A stretch of 64,000 bases of DNA from Adiantum capillus-veneris (GCA_014529385.2 CM043965.1:18420912-18484911), one strand, 5' to 3'. Shown: positions 11,905 to 25,842, numbered from the stretch's first letter. Made by a program: numbers and translations. Notes: generated by a model from the letters alone, not told the origin.

Positions 11905-12265
11905 AGCTTCCTTGGATCCCTCATGGCACACACACACTCTCAACAAGAGAATAAGCACATTCAATAGCAAGGCAGAGAGGGAGATTAGGTGCCTCTTCCT
12001 CAGCATCGAAGAAAGAGAGGCTGGTGTGCATTTTCACACACACACACACACATGAAGCTTCCACTTTGGCTCTTGGAATCAAGGAACTCACTTTTTGGAT
12101 TGTGGAATCAATGGAGAATTTTAACATCCAATTCCTTTGACATCCCATCGCAGTCTCTCTATTGACGAGGTTGCATGTCTTACCTTTGGCATCCTCTTCT
12201 TGACTTCAACATAGAGAGAGAGAGAGAGAGCACATCGGCTCTCCTCCACAAACCGGTGAGGTGCT
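11900..12265 (+). repeat. dispersed repeat R1, copy 1
   Basis: This matches 23005-23408 in opposite orientation. Shared blocks include GGGAGATTAGGTGCCTCTTCC, CTTCCACTTTGGCTCTTGG and GAGAGAGCACATCG. The two copies differ in the lengths of internal CA, GA and TA tracts (CA near 12036-12052, GA near 12212-12230). No open frame is conserved between copies, so it looks like a non-coding dispersed element. Confidence 0.8.
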
Positions 12266-14069
<1,804 letters not shown>

Positions 14070-14420
14070 TTTAGTGTATCTGTCAATCAAAGCATTTCCA
14101 AGCTTGACATGCTTTAATAGCAATCCCTAGCTAGCAATCTCAACATGAGTTTTTTGACCTAGATATCTACCAAGGCAATGTTGAACACAACTTATCTTTG
14201 ACAATTGCACTACATTTGGCATACATATCTGTTGAAGCATTGCCAAGCAAAAAATTTGGTATACATATCAATCAAGGCATTGCCAGACATAACATTTGGC
14301 ATACATATCTTTTGAAGCATTGCCAAGCAAAAAAATTGGTATATGGATTAATAGAAGCATTTCCAATCACCACATTAGGCATATATTTCAACTAAAGCAT
14401 TGTAGAGTACCACACCATTT
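14070..14420. repeat. degenerate minisatellite, units about 40-46 bp
   Basis: Variants of GGCATACATATCTGTTGAAG followed by CATTGCCAAGCA recur at roughly 40-46-bp steps, clearest between 14205 and 14400 (units near 14216, 14256, 14298, 14338 and 14379). Earlier, more diverged units may begin near 14075. The open frame over it (14198-14395) reflects the periodicity. Confidence 0.75.
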
Positions 14421-14796
14421 CCATGCCCATAAATTACATATTCCTGCAAGCACTTGTTTCTCTATAAAGTGCATCGTTTTTGGTGTGAATATCAATTAGA
14501 GCATTTCTAAACACCACAGTCTTCTTCAATGCCACAAATCTGGTCAATAATTGGCATCCATATTGATCAAAATTTTCCCATCCGCAACATCAACATCCAA
14601 ATCAATCAAAACATCAATAATCAGATCATTTTTCACCCAATACCCTATAACCAAGTTGATAGCAGATGCCATTAAATTTTCTTGGGGTGGTGATACAGTA
14701 AAAAAACCTGTGTCCTATTTGAATTTCCCCTTGTGGTCATGACATCCACCCCTTTGAACGTGCACATCCTTTGGCCTGTGCCAACCACCTTCTTTA
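14421..14796. other. intergenic, no gene seen
   Basis: AT-rich. No motif is recognised before the integrase remnant that ends at 14797. Confidence 0.5.
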
Positions 14797-15620
14797 TTAA
14801 TTTGCATTATCAAAAGCTTCACCAGACAGATCGTCTGATGCATACAAATCATCACCATCACTTGGTAGATGATCTAAGATTTGATCCTCAAAATTGACCT
14901 CACCCTCCTGTTTCTTGAACAATTTAATTCTTTTCTCTACAATAGGCACTCTAAGCTCAGTGCCATGAAGCTCACATAATTTATATGTTGCATTGTCATA
15001 AGCATGAAGTACAACATACAGTCCAAACCAATGTTTGACCATATTTGCATAAAAGAGTATTGTTTTTCCACACTCTTGTCATAAGTACCCAGTCACCACA
15101 TTTGATAGCATAAGGCCATAGGCTATGCTTCTCATCAAATGCTGCTTTATTCTTCAATCGTGCCTCCTTGAGATTTGCTTTGGCTTGCTTGATATCTTCT
15201 TGATGCCTCTCAATTTTGTGAATATGTAAAGCAAGTAAATATTCTGTAGACATACCTACTTCCCATGGAATTATAGTCCAAGACATCACCACCTCCTCTA
15301 TAGGCATAATGGGTTTCTATCCATGCATCAATTCAAATGGCATAAAATCTGTAACAAAACTATGTATAGAGTGATCAAACCATAAAGCAAAAGGTAGAAG
15401 CTTATGCCAATCACCAATATGCCCTCAACATGCCTTTGCTAAATCCTTGACAATAGGTGGATGCCCTCTTTCACTTTTCCTATTAATTTCCTGATTGTAT
15501 GCTGTAGTAAGAGACAATTTGATGCCCAAAAAAGCAAAGAACTCACGAGCTTCATGTACATCTAGCTCTCCTATTTAGTAGTGATTTACCAACAAAACAA
15601 TACCTGGAAATTACATCTTC
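14797..15620 (-). pseudogene. Ty3/gypsy integrase C-terminal remnant
   Basis: Read right to left, the translation gives integrase core text typical of gypsy elements (TTAYNQEINRKSERGHPPIV, then LLPFALWFDHS, then KPIMPIEEVVMSW), followed by the C-terminal region (KEARLKNKAAFDEKH, CGDWVLM, LCELHGTELRVPI). Stops interrupt it near 15317 (TAG after MHG) and near 15425 (after KAC), and at least one frameshift lies near 15040. There is no RT or protease nearby, so this is a fragment. The acidic tail (residues with DGDDLYASDD) ends at 14797. In life this domain would bind target DNA and join the cDNA. Confidence 0.85.
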
Positions 15621-16355
15621 AAGAAAAAAATTCACACTTCTCTCTTGTAGCAAAGCAAGAAGCCTTTAACCGGTAATCACTCCTAAAGCACGGTAAGAAG
15701 CTCTAAAATCCATATCCATGATCTCTTTTTCTCTCTACTGTGTTCTTTGATTTAATCAAGATTTTGATTTAGCTAACTAGGATATCCATGTCCACAAGAC
15801 TAGGATCACCTACATCCCTTAGCCTCAGACAAAAGGGTCGATGACCTAGGGCATTGCTGGATCGAGGGTGTTACCTAGATATTCTTTTTTGTTAGGCCCA
15901 TATATATGATTAGATTACATGGATAACACACTAAAGGTCTTGCCTTGGATTTGGACTACACCCAATGTTGGGTATCAAAGAGGTATGGCTCCTAAACTAG
16001 TATGGTTGGTGTTGATACCCTACCACCTGTTGGTATTTGGGATCCTTTCAAAGCTCGTGTTCATGGAGGGAGGCATAGCGGCCTCAGCCTATGTCAATGG
16101 CTTAGGTAGATTAGAGATGTTCTGGCTCACTCCTTGCAAAGTGAAATTCTCTATGTCCATAGTAGAGCGGAAGTGGATGGGTGGATCGGTTGATCCCTAC
16201 ACAGGGTCCAGTGCTCTGCTAGTCATTTTTTATTTTTGATGTTATGATGTACTTAGATTTTGTTATTGTACTAATACATGGTTGCTTGTCTCATTTAGAT
16301 GGGGCATTTAAAGATTCTCTTGTGTCTCTATGCACTCTACTTCACCCTTCATTAC

Positions 16356-16358
<3 letters not shown>
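15621..16358. other. intergenic, no gene seen
   Basis: The frame at 15919-16239 has no recognisable domain. The rest is AT-rich without element ends I can place. Confidence 0.5.
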
Positions 16359-16416
<58 letters not shown>

Positions 16417-16422
16417 ATATAT
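16359..16422. repeat. (CT)n-(ATCT)n-(TA)n compound microsatellite
   Basis: Three adjoining simple repeats grade from CT through ATCT to TA. Confidence 0.95.
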
Positions 16423-17830
16423 TTGCAATGTAGTGTACACTTATATTCACCCTCCACATTGTTATTTTCTTGAGTATGTTTTCATTCATATTACACATTC
16501 AAAGGCAGCACTTGTCCTCCACTAGTCATTAGGTGCCTCTGCATGCATTCTCGCTTATGGCTTAAACTCCATGCTAGATCAAGTGTTGAAAACTCCTCCC
16601 CTATGAAAACTCTTCTGTAACTCTGATGTATATTGAAACTGTATAGAAGTGTAGATTGTATATTTTTTTCATATATTGGAGGGGTATCTCTCACCTAGTA
16701 TCAGAGCCAAAGGTTAGGTGGATAGCCTACAACTTGGTACTAGTCTGGTTAGTCATGCATCATGTGCGCATTCATGCATGCTATTTGAGAAATAATATTG
16801 TATTCACGATGCATTTATGAGTGACAGTGGTTGGTAAAACTTGTTTGAATTGTCTTTTTGTGTGGAGTGGTAAAGTGATTGAAGTGAAATATACATGTAT
16901 TAATAACTTCTTTGAATGTTTTAACCAATGGTTACTAAGGTGACGTTAAATACTTTAGCAAGGGGAACAAAGTTTTGGCCATAGTGTTAAACAATATGGG
17001 AACACATCTATTAATAAATGGGAGGGAACTCTAATCTATAGATTGGGACCAAAGCCTTTGCAATGCCAAGAACCATGACTTTTTGGAAGAGTGTTGACTA
17101 TAATAACCTTACTTGTCATCAAGAGGCCTTCCACTAATTGTTTATTTACAATGATGATAATCAAAGGGATTGGTTTGCCAACACCATACTACCTCAACTT
17201 AGGATAAGGCTAGGCCTAAAGAATATGTACTATTACTTGGAAACGTGTCACAAATGTTCCGGATTGCTGAGATTTTTAAGAAGCTTGAAGCACTTGCAGC
17301 CATTATAGGCAAAGAGAGACTAGATAATAACTATAGACCACAATGTTGTATGAGAGGCCTAAGAGAATATCCAGTTATGAGAGTTAAAAGAGTACCTAGA
17401 GAGTTAGCCCCAAAGAGTCAATAATGTTGTAAGAATCCGAGGATTCCAACAAACTAAGGGAACCAAATACAGTTTCATTAGAGGACTCCAAAGAACAAAG
17501 GGAATCAAATGATAGTGCATCTCACTGTTCTGACAAAGCAAGGAAATCAGCTGATGGTTCATCAGAGAATTTTGATAATTAATATTGAAATGCCAGCGGA
17601 CAGGGGAGGCCAGCAAGGCTACCAACAGGTCCCAGAGCACAAGAAAAGAATATAAAGGGAATCAACTTGTAGATCATAGAATTTCAAAGAGCTAGATTGA
17701 GGTGCCAAGGACAGGTGAGGTCAGCAGGGCTACCAATAGGTCATGGGGCATAGAAAAAAAGAATAGAAAGATAAGCTACCTCAAAATCCCAAAAGTCCAA
17801 CTTCCATGTTTCCCAAAAAAGAAAGCTATG
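16423..17830 (+). other. possible LTR-element remnant with Met-type primer site
   Basis: CTAGTATCAGAGCCAAAGG at 16695-16713 resembles the initiator-Met primer-binding site with one change, as at a 5' LTR boundary. Downstream frames are heavily interrupted. Short pieces (around 17035-17100 and 17160-17240) look gag-like in composition but match nothing I can name. I see no second LTR. It may be an old copia 5' end. Confidence 0.3.
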
Positions 17831-19989
17831 TATATACTCTTGGTATGAATTTAGAGGAGTATGCAAACAAGGTCAAGAAAATACATATGCTTGCCTAGGA
17901 TCTAATCCCCAACATCAACAAAAAATGTTTGGGGGTGCTGCATCGGACCTGTAGCATAGCAATAACTGTTCAAACATAAATATCTATTGAGGTTGTAATT
18001 GACATGTCTAATGTATGGAAGCAATTGTGCAAATGAATGTGGGAGAAAAACACAAATGCCAAATGATATCATATAACCACCTTACTTATGCATGAGAGGA
18101 TCAAATCTCTAACATGCATGGATACATGATCTCTAGCCTAGACTCAATAAAAGAGGACACAAAAAACCTAAATAATACTCGTGAATATTGAATGTCAATT
18201 GGTTATTGAAAAGTCCTGAGTACACTTTTGTGTGGTGATATCTTAGTATCTACTTGTGCCTTGTTCTCCAAGATCATTTCTACCAAAGTAAATATCTCTT
18301 TCATGTGAAGTACACATCACTTTTTTTTTCATGAGTGAACTACATGAGCTTATGTGTCTAGGATGCCATGAAACTTTAGTTGGTCCTTTAGTCATCTAGC
18401 ACACTAAGATACACCCTAGGTGTGATTGTTCTTCAATTTGGCCCTCAGTGACCAAGATACATACAATTTGTAAAAATATTCGTGCGTGATTGTGAGTTGA
18501 GTTTTGTTCTGTCACTATGCGCTACATTCTTTTTTTCCAAAAAAGAATGTTGACTCATTTCACCCCATAAATACACCACAAACTTGAATTAATCACACCA
18601 AAGAAAGATATATAGATCATCTATACATACTTAAATTTGTTTTGCCACATATTTGATATGAATCTTGGCAACTCTTTCTTTGAGGAAGAAAATAGATTCT
18701 TGGCAAGGCACTCCTACTTTATCAACCTCAAGCTTATGCAAAGAGCTCGCTACAAGAATGTCATAGCCACATACAAATTTTGCAACAATAGAATTGACAT
18801 TACAAATCAAAAATCAAACCACAAATAAAGCCAAAGGACAAGCTATATGAAATAATTCCCAGTGTAATGCTAGTCACCGAAAGGTGTATTTAAATTGTCA
18901 TTGTGTGGCTTCATACTTGAAAAGGACTCAACTATGCTACACCAACAATAACAGCAAGAGTTTGAATTTCATGAAGAGATTTAAAATAATTTATACATGT
19001 TAACACTAGTCTCTTTCCAAGCCAAAAGTAAGGAAATATACCTTTGAATACTTGCCACCATGTAGATTTGCCTTTCTATAACATAATTATTTTGTTTGCT
19101 ACCTCTGGAATAATCTAACTAAAGTCTTCTTTGACATATGCATTGTATTATTCATCAATGTGGGGAAAGCATAGTAGATGGTATGCATGTGAGTAGGGAA
19201 ATCAAAATAGTCCAACAAAGAGGGCAAAAAATCAAAGTCAGTCACTTCCAATCATTGAGCCCCTAAAAGTAAATTTTGAGATTATTCTAATTTCAGTATC
19301 TCAAACTTTAATTATATGCAATAAAAAGTATTAGCTCATCTACTCATCCATTAAAAATATAAAAAACATCGAATAATAATTGCTCAAAACAACAAAATGT
19401 GTGAAGGTTGATTTATAATACCAAATTGTTATTCTATTCACATTCCATAACAATGGTATAGAGTTTATTGACCAAGGTGGTATAGAGTTTGTGGACATTA
19501 CCTACATGAAGAGGTTAGGAACCAATGTTTCAGCCCATGTAGAGTTTTCTTGTAGATTGATGATAAAAGGACATTTGTGTAGAAATTATGTTTGGGCACA
19601 ATGATATATCGGTAGCTTTTCAAGTTCTTTAATGGGATGTAAGAGTATATTATCTATCTGCTATACAACTATAAAACTCTTTCTTGGGAGAGTTCAATCT
19701 TCTGCTCAAACAAAGTCTTCTATCTGATTCTTAGAGCTCATTCAATAAACTCAGAGAGTTTGAGCTTTTAGTCTAAGCTCATAAATGCTTACAAGTGCAT
19801 CATAATGCTCTTCAAGTGAGAATGCTTATTGAAAATGGTTTTGAGACTTTTCCTAAGTGTAGGTTTTTAATAAGAAGAGTATTCTTGAAATGCGCTTTAG
19901 ATTCCAACTTTAGTTGGGATATACAGCTAAGATATAGGAGTGATGAGATAGTTGATCTTACTGTTCTTTGATTGTTGCTTGTACCAGTT
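17831..19989. other. intergenic, no gene seen
   Basis: AT-rich, with stops in all frames at short intervals. The 63-codon frame at 18637 is unsupported. No simple repeat longer than a few units. Confidence 0.5.
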
Positions 19990-20927
19990 TTACTATTGCA
20001 TCAGTGTGTCTGACATTAGGAGAAGGATTTGGTCTAGGTGGTAAGGCATTTCTCTTAAAAGGAGGATTTCCTAAATGAAAGTTCCTTTGAGCTTGTTAAT
20101 TTGGTCATTGTTGAGGATTAAAGTTACCTTGTTGTCAGGTACCCAAATAAGAATAAGAACTAAAGTAACTAGAAAATTGGCTTCTTGAATGAAGAATCTT
20201 AGGGAGCAAAGGACATTTACTACTTCAATGATTTGGGTCCATGCAAATGTAGCATAGCCTTTCCTTCCTGGCTTTCTCTCTCCAAAAGATGTCATTAAGA
20301 TCCATACACGTTATTGAGATTTCTCGTTCAATCCTAACCTTCTTAGATTCCTTGTTAGGGTTGAAATCGGTTTTATGCTTAGGTTGAGAATTCACTTCAT
20401 TTTCAGTGGGCTTACTAGCTTCCATTACATCAATAAAAATAGTAGGACATAATGCTTGAAGTTTCTCCTTCAAAGGAGAATGTAATCCAGATACAAACAT
20501 ACAACCTTCACTTCTTGAGTTATGCCTCTAGGAGCATACCTAACCAGGGTAAGAAAGTGTTGATAGTATGCCTCAAGGTCCATCGTCCCTTGATTACTAT
20601 CCACCAAGAACTCATTCATCCTATTAGGATGATAAGTCTTGTTTTGATAGTTTTTACAGACCTGAGAGTTGTTGATATATGCCCAGGTTATATTAGCTGG
20701 AGCGATATGATTCTCTTGGCAAATGATCTTTCCACCATCTTTTGGCCGTCTTTTCTAGTTTGAACCTAGCTATAGTAGCCTTGTTCTCAATTAAGACTAG
20801 GTGTGATCAAAATAGTCATCCATCTAATCTTCAAGTACTTTGCCAACATCTTTGTCTTCCCCACTAAAGTTACCAGGTTGGGACTTTTGAAAGGTGTAGA
20901 GGATCCATTAGTGCTTCTCAAAGGCAT
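19990..20927 (-). pseudogene. Ty3/gypsy gag remnant with zinc knuckle
   Basis: A plausible ATG lies at 20925-20927. Reading left, frame-shifted pieces give SGEDKDVGKVLED, an alternative-frame LEKTAKRWWKDHL (the gag block ending in a tryptophan pair), YYQHFLTLVRYAPRG, then FVSGLHSPLKEKLQALCP, and the CCHC knuckle CYICMDPNH followed by a TGA, then SSKC. These are consecutive features of plant gypsy gag, so the order is intact while the frame is broken at several points. No protease or RT follows leftward. Gag would have assembled the particle and bound element RNA. The primer-like site at 21466-21479 suggests where its 5' LTR ended. Confidence 0.8.
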
Positions 20928-21465
20928 TTTAGCAATTTAACTAGCAAATAAAACGAGTTTATAGAAATAGCTTAAATTTCCAAGAATATCTACACAAAAT
21001 CAAGTAATTATGAACTTGTCTATGAACTTGCCTTCCAAATATAAGATTTCAAGCACGATTCTTACATTAAGGATGCCATGAGTAACATTTCAAGTATAGT
21101 GCCCACCAATGTGCTTCCACAAGATATCTTTTTGGTTGGGATTAAGAGAATCATCAAGATGTTCATGAGGTTCTCAAGCACTTAACTTAGATCTTATGTG
21201 ACCTTTATACAATTATCTTAAAGTTGTTATTCTGATAATTTAGCTGTATTACTTCTCAAGACTATGTTCGTTACTTCATCTTTTTGGTCCACAATTAAGT
21301 AAAGTAGGGTTGAATCATGCATACAAGAAGTCTTTTAGGTTCTAAAATTTTCTTTAAAATGGGAAACCACTCATTCAAGCTATGTAATTTCAATAATTTA
21401 TTTTCAAATCAACATGGATTATGTGTACGACCTAAGTCAAAGCTCTTAGGATCACCCCATATGAA
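20928..21465 (-). other. probable leader of the gypsy remnant
   Basis: Non-coding sequence between the putative primer-binding site and gag, about 540 bp and AT-rich. Assignment rests only on position. Confidence 0.35.
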
Positions 21466-21479
21466 GAGCTTTGATACTA
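21466..21479 (-). other. candidate primer-binding site
   Basis: The minus strand reads TAGTATCAAAGCTC, close to the TGGTATCAGAGC initiator-Met site. It lies upstream of the minus-strand gag and is preceded by a sequence that could be an LTR end. Two mismatches keep this tentative. Confidence 0.4.
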
Positions 21480-22024
21480 GCTAAGAGGTCCCGACACTGG
21501 GGGGTGTGTGTAGGATCAAGAGAACAAGAATGATGGTATTTTCATCCTTGATTATTTTCAATTGGCTAGGGCACACAATGGAAAAACTTGGGGAGAAGAC
21601 TCTCGTGCCCAATCGACAAGCCGAGGAATAGACTTGAAGTGGACTGCACCGAAAGGTACCTAGCTTCCTAGTGTTGCTCTTGTATGTTTGGAATGTCTCA
21701 AATTTTTAATGCTAGCTTTTGAGTCTCATGCTTGATTGTGCACAACGTACGTGAATTTGGCGAGTGGTGAGTTACATTCCAAAATTTTCCACTTAGATTG
21801 CTAGGCTAAATTTTTGAGAGTTCATACGAGTCGTTTGGAAGCCAAAACTCTGCAAAAGTCTTTTGGCATTATAGTGTTGTCTATGTACTTACACTCCCAA
21901 CACCGAACAAGGTATAGGAAAGCAACCCTTTGATATTTGATTGTTGGGGAGTGCTCTACACGTGGAATGGGGCTTTATGTCAACCAATTTGTTGGCAAAT
22001 GCATGCTTCCTTCTCAACATGCCA
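21480..22024. other. no gene seen, possibly LTR of the gypsy remnant
   Basis: If 21466-21479 is a primer site, a decayed 5' LTR (minus strand) should occupy this stretch. I could not find its outer end or a second copy. Confidence 0.3.
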
Positions 22025-22259
22025 CATTTAGGTCCATCATGATTCATTGACACATCATGGCTACTTTTCTATGGATTCATTGACTCATGGTTCACAAGGT
22101 GATCACTTGTTTTTCCCCTAGAATTAAGACCAGAGTATATCATCACAATCAAGATAGTGCACAATGCTAACCATCCATGAATGGTACAAGCACTTATCCA
22201 ACATTACTAACATCCCATTGCAATAAGAAATATGAAAATTAGTTTCAACTTGAACCTGA
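22025..22259 (+). repeat. direct repeat copy A
   Basis: 235 bp closely matching 22627-22861 (offset 602 bp), from CATTTAGGTCCATCATG to CAACTTGAACCTG. It has no coding capacity beyond short frames. Confidence 0.92.
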
Positions 22260-22455
22260 GAAAACTCCACCATCAATGATGTCTTCTCTTGTTGAATTTG
22301 AGTGATCTTTGTAAATCGATCCATTTTTTGTAGCCATATTCAAATACCTTTCTTTCTTTAACTCCAAAGAAATTTTGGTAAGAGGCATGTATGCCTCAAG
22401 GAAGGAGGTAAGAGGCATGTATGTATGCAAAGCATGTATGCCTCATGCAAGGGGG

Positions 22456-22635
22456 TAAGAGGGAAATCCCATGACTAGGATTATCCCTACAGACTCCTTC
22501 TTGAACCTATCCATGGAAAATACTATAAAATATGATCCATTTAGGTAAGAGGGCAATCCCATGACTAGGATCATCCATACAAAGTCCTCCTTGAACCTAA
22601 CCATGGAAAATACTATAAAATATAAGCCATTTAGG
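22456..22635 (+). repeat. 90-bp tandem duplication
   Basis: Two adjacent 90-bp units (22456-22545 and 22546-22635), each starting TAAGAGGG and ending CATTTAGG. Shorter GGTAAGAGGCATGTATG repeats lie just upstream (22377-22450). Confidence 0.92.
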
Positions 22636-22861
22636 TCCATCATGATTCATTGACACATCATGGCTAGTTTTCTATGGACTCATTGACTCGTGGTTCACAA
22701 GGTGATCATTTGTTTTTTCCCTAGAATTAAAACTAGAGTATATCATCACAATCAAGATAGCGCACAATGCTAACCATCCATGAATGGTACTAGCACTTAT
22801 CCAGCTTTACTAACATCCCATTGCAATAAGAAATATGAAAATTAGCTTCAACTTGAACCTG
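22627..22861 (+). repeat. direct repeat copy B
   Basis: Second copy of 22025-22259. Its first bases overlap the end of the 90-bp tandem unit, so the segmental and tandem duplications share the CATTTAGG junction. Confidence 0.92.
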
Positions 22862-23004
22862 TGTTCTAACATGCGATGTTGTCAAATGATGAAAACTTTG
22901 CTATTTTCAAGACCAAGATAATAATCGCAATTAATATCTAGGTGCCCAATTTTGCAACTGTTTTCAACTTTTTCACTCACATAGTTTGAAGAAGGTATTT
23001 TAAG

Positions 23005-23036
23005 ACCTCACGGGATGCTAGAGGAGAGGCGATGTG

Positions 23037-23076
<40 letters not shown>

Positions 23077-23404
23077 GTTGAAGTCGAGAAGATGATCATG
23101 CCAAAGCTAAGCCGTGCAAGGCCGTCAATAGTGAGACTACGATGGGATGTCAAAAGGGATTGGATGTCAAAGGGAATGGATGTTAAAATCCACCACTAAT
23201 TCCAAAATCGAAAAAGTGAGTTTGTTGATGCCAAGAGCCAAAGTGGAAGCTTTGTGTGTGTGTGTGTGTGTGTGTGTCAAAAAATGCACACTAGCCTCTC
23301 TTTCTTCAATGCTGAGGAAGAGGCACCTAATCTCCCTCTCTGTCTTGCTATCGAATGTGCTTTTTTTCTTGCTGACAATGTGTGTGTGCCATGAGGATGC
23401 AAGG

Positions 23405-23408
<4 letters not shown>
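23005..23408 (-). repeat. dispersed repeat R1, copy 2
   Basis: Reverse-complement relative of 11900-12265. It carries an internal (CT)n(TA)n tract at 23038-23076 and (GT)n at 23257-23277 where copy 1 has GA and CA tracts, so tract length differs while flanking text is conserved. It abuts (CT)n at 23409. Confidence 0.8.

Positions 23409-23469
<61 letters not shown>
23409..23469. repeat. (CT)n microsatellite
   Basis: About 61 bp of pure CT between repeat R1 and the gypsy remnant. Confidence 0.97.
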
Positions 23470-23470
<1 letters not shown>

Positions 23471-24500
23471 GGAGCAGGTTTCATTTATCCAATGGAGAAT
23501 TCAAAGTGGGTCTCTCCCATTGTTTTCACTCCCAAGAAGAATGGAAAGTGGAGGGTGTGTGTGGATTATTGTCCAGTGAATGAGGCAACAAATAGAGATC
23601 ACTTTCCCCTCCCATTTCAGAACAAATCTAGGTACAAAATTGAAATTCTCTTTGGCCTATCACCCATAAATGGATGGCCAAAGTGAGATAGCCAATCTTA
23701 TGATACTCGATCTACTAAAGACTTATGTTATAGAAGTAGATCAACACTCACAATGGGAAAAGTACTTACCCCTTGTAGAGTATGTGTGCAATAATATTGT
23801 CCATACTTCTACGAGAAAAGCACCATTTGAAATCATAGAGGGAAGACCTAAAAGTCCCTTGCTACTTAATTAAAGTACATGGGAAGATCTTAGCTGCCGA
23901 TGAGCATAGCCGTGACCTATAATAATTTTTCCAAAAGATTAAGGAGGCTATATCCATCTCTCAACAAAGGAAAAAAGATGCTATTGACAAGCACAAAAGG
24001 ACCTTAACATTTAAAGAAAGTGATTGGTTCTTACTTAAGTTTCCCAAGGCTTGATTGAGGCAAATGACGGGGAAAAATCCTACGGGCCATCAAAAGTATT
24101 ATGCTAAACTAGCAAAAAGATACTATGGTCATTTTCAAATCTTGAAGCCAATCAATAAGATGGCTTCTCAACTCAAGTTTCCCAGCCATTGGCTCATACA
24201 AAATGCTTTTCATGTGAACCTACTTAAGCCCTACAAAGGAGAGCCACCAAGTGAACCAATTATTGAAGACCCCCCCAAAATCGAAGACCAAGAAGAGGTG
24301 CTACAACCCAAAGCTATACTTCGGCATGAAGACAAGGTACTACACATGGTAAGATTATCCGACGGTATCTTATTAAGTTCAAAAATTACCCTCTTGAAGA
24401 TGCTAGATGGATCCAAGGAATACAACTTAAGGATGGTTCAAGGAATACAGCTTAAGGATAGTATGAACCTTGTCAATGCTTACAATGCTACTTTAGAGTA
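23470..24500 (+). pseudogene. gypsy chromovirus pol, internally deleted
   Basis: The start of reverse transcriptase is clear (GAGFIYPMENSKWVSPIVF, then PKKNGKWRVCVDY, then HFPLPF). It then jumps near 23622-23640 into late integrase core (QHSQWEKYLPLVEY, HTSTRKAPFEIIEGRPK), so the RT palm, RNase H and first half of integrase are missing. Further right come the integrase C-terminus (MTGKNPTGHQKYYAKLAKRY, HNAFHV-like NAFHVNLLKPYKGEPP) and, in the +1 frame from about 24350, a chromodomain (GKIIRRYLIKFKNYP, then EDARWIQ). Stops lie near 23684 and 23870-24055. Chromodomains steer chromovirus integration to heterochromatin. A 25-bp duplication (AAGGAATACA repeated) sits near 24412-24460. No LTR identified. 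Confidence 0.9.
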
Positions 24501-25842
24501 AGAAACGTACATACTTCTTTTAAATGACCAATTTTTTTGTCTTATAAGACTAATTCTCTTTTCATTCTGCACAAATTTAAATAGTTTACATGCTTAGAAT
24601 CATGTTTGTGATGACGACGTCTCTCAAAACACCAAGTAGTCTTTGTCACTCTACTTTGGGAGAATGAAATGGACTAAAGATCAAACATGCTTGCGGCAAC
24701 TATGTCTCCAAGCACCAAATGGATTAGTCATCCATCTTGGAATGATGTCTTAGGGTCAAAAGGGATCCTCTACCCACTAAGAAATATCGACTAATGACTA
24801 AGGCTTTATCTCTTCTACCTCATAGTCAAGGATGACTAGGATTTCAAGGGAGAGGTAATGTCATAAAAACTAATATCTAAATACACCCAAATGATTTTCT
24901 CATATTAAACTGATCACTTAATGTGAGAAGAATAAACGGGAACAAGAGTTAGAATATGAATATGTGCTTTAGATGTATCTTAGCACGGGATCAAAGGTAA
25001 TGGGTCCAAACGAGAGATGGTCTATCAAAGATCAATGCTAAAGGAGCTTAAAAGACCTTAGGATTAGTTTCATTAAAGACCTCCAATAGTTGTGTGAAAA
25101 GCCTTGGAGCTTAGGTAAGCTAGGGATGTCCTTGAGGTGGGAACATGGCCCAAGATTAAGGTGCTTGTTGTTAGGTGCAATGGAGGCTAGGGAGGATGAT
25201 GGCAAGGTTCCCTGGCGAGAGAGAAAGCAAAAGAACGAGAGCAGAGAGGGAGAGAGAGATTTGACACTCAAAAACTCACGCTATTGTATGTAATTCTTTT
25301 CATAAACACCTTACAATATAAAGATTTTAACCATGCAAAGCTCCACTTTTAACTGAGCTTGCTTGCATGCCATAAGTTGAGTTTCCACGGGCTTGGAAAC
25401 CCAACACTTGTTGTGCTTGATAATTGAGGTCCTTGTGACCGATGCTTGAGGTGGTTGTCGTGCTTGAGATGCTAGGGTTTTACTTGAGGTGGGAACCCGG
25501 CCCAAGCTTGAGAGACTTAAGGGCCGAGCTTGTGGTGGGAACCGGGCCCAAGGTTGAGGGACTTGAGGTGTCAAAAAGTCAGCAAGGATCCCTACAAGGA
25601 GGGGGAGAGTCCTACAAGTAGGGGCATGATAAAGAACACACATACCCTCACACAAGGAAAGCCCTCTCTCTCAAAGGGGTAAGAAGGATACTTGTCCTAA
25701 TGCTACCCTTGTTGCTTGATATGCACTAAACATGTGATTGGCCAAGATTGAGGAGGTCCAATCAAGTGCAATCTAGTGCTAGAAGAGGGGGTTGAACAAA
25801 GCAAGGCGGGGGCTAGATTGGGGGTATACTCTTCCACATGCA
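24501..25842. other. intergenic, no gene seen
   Basis: Contains a 44-bp tandem pair at about 25485-25528 and 25529-25572 (CTTGAGGTGGGAACC / CTTGTGGTGGGAACC), with a third related copy near 25131. No coding motif. Confidence 0.55.
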
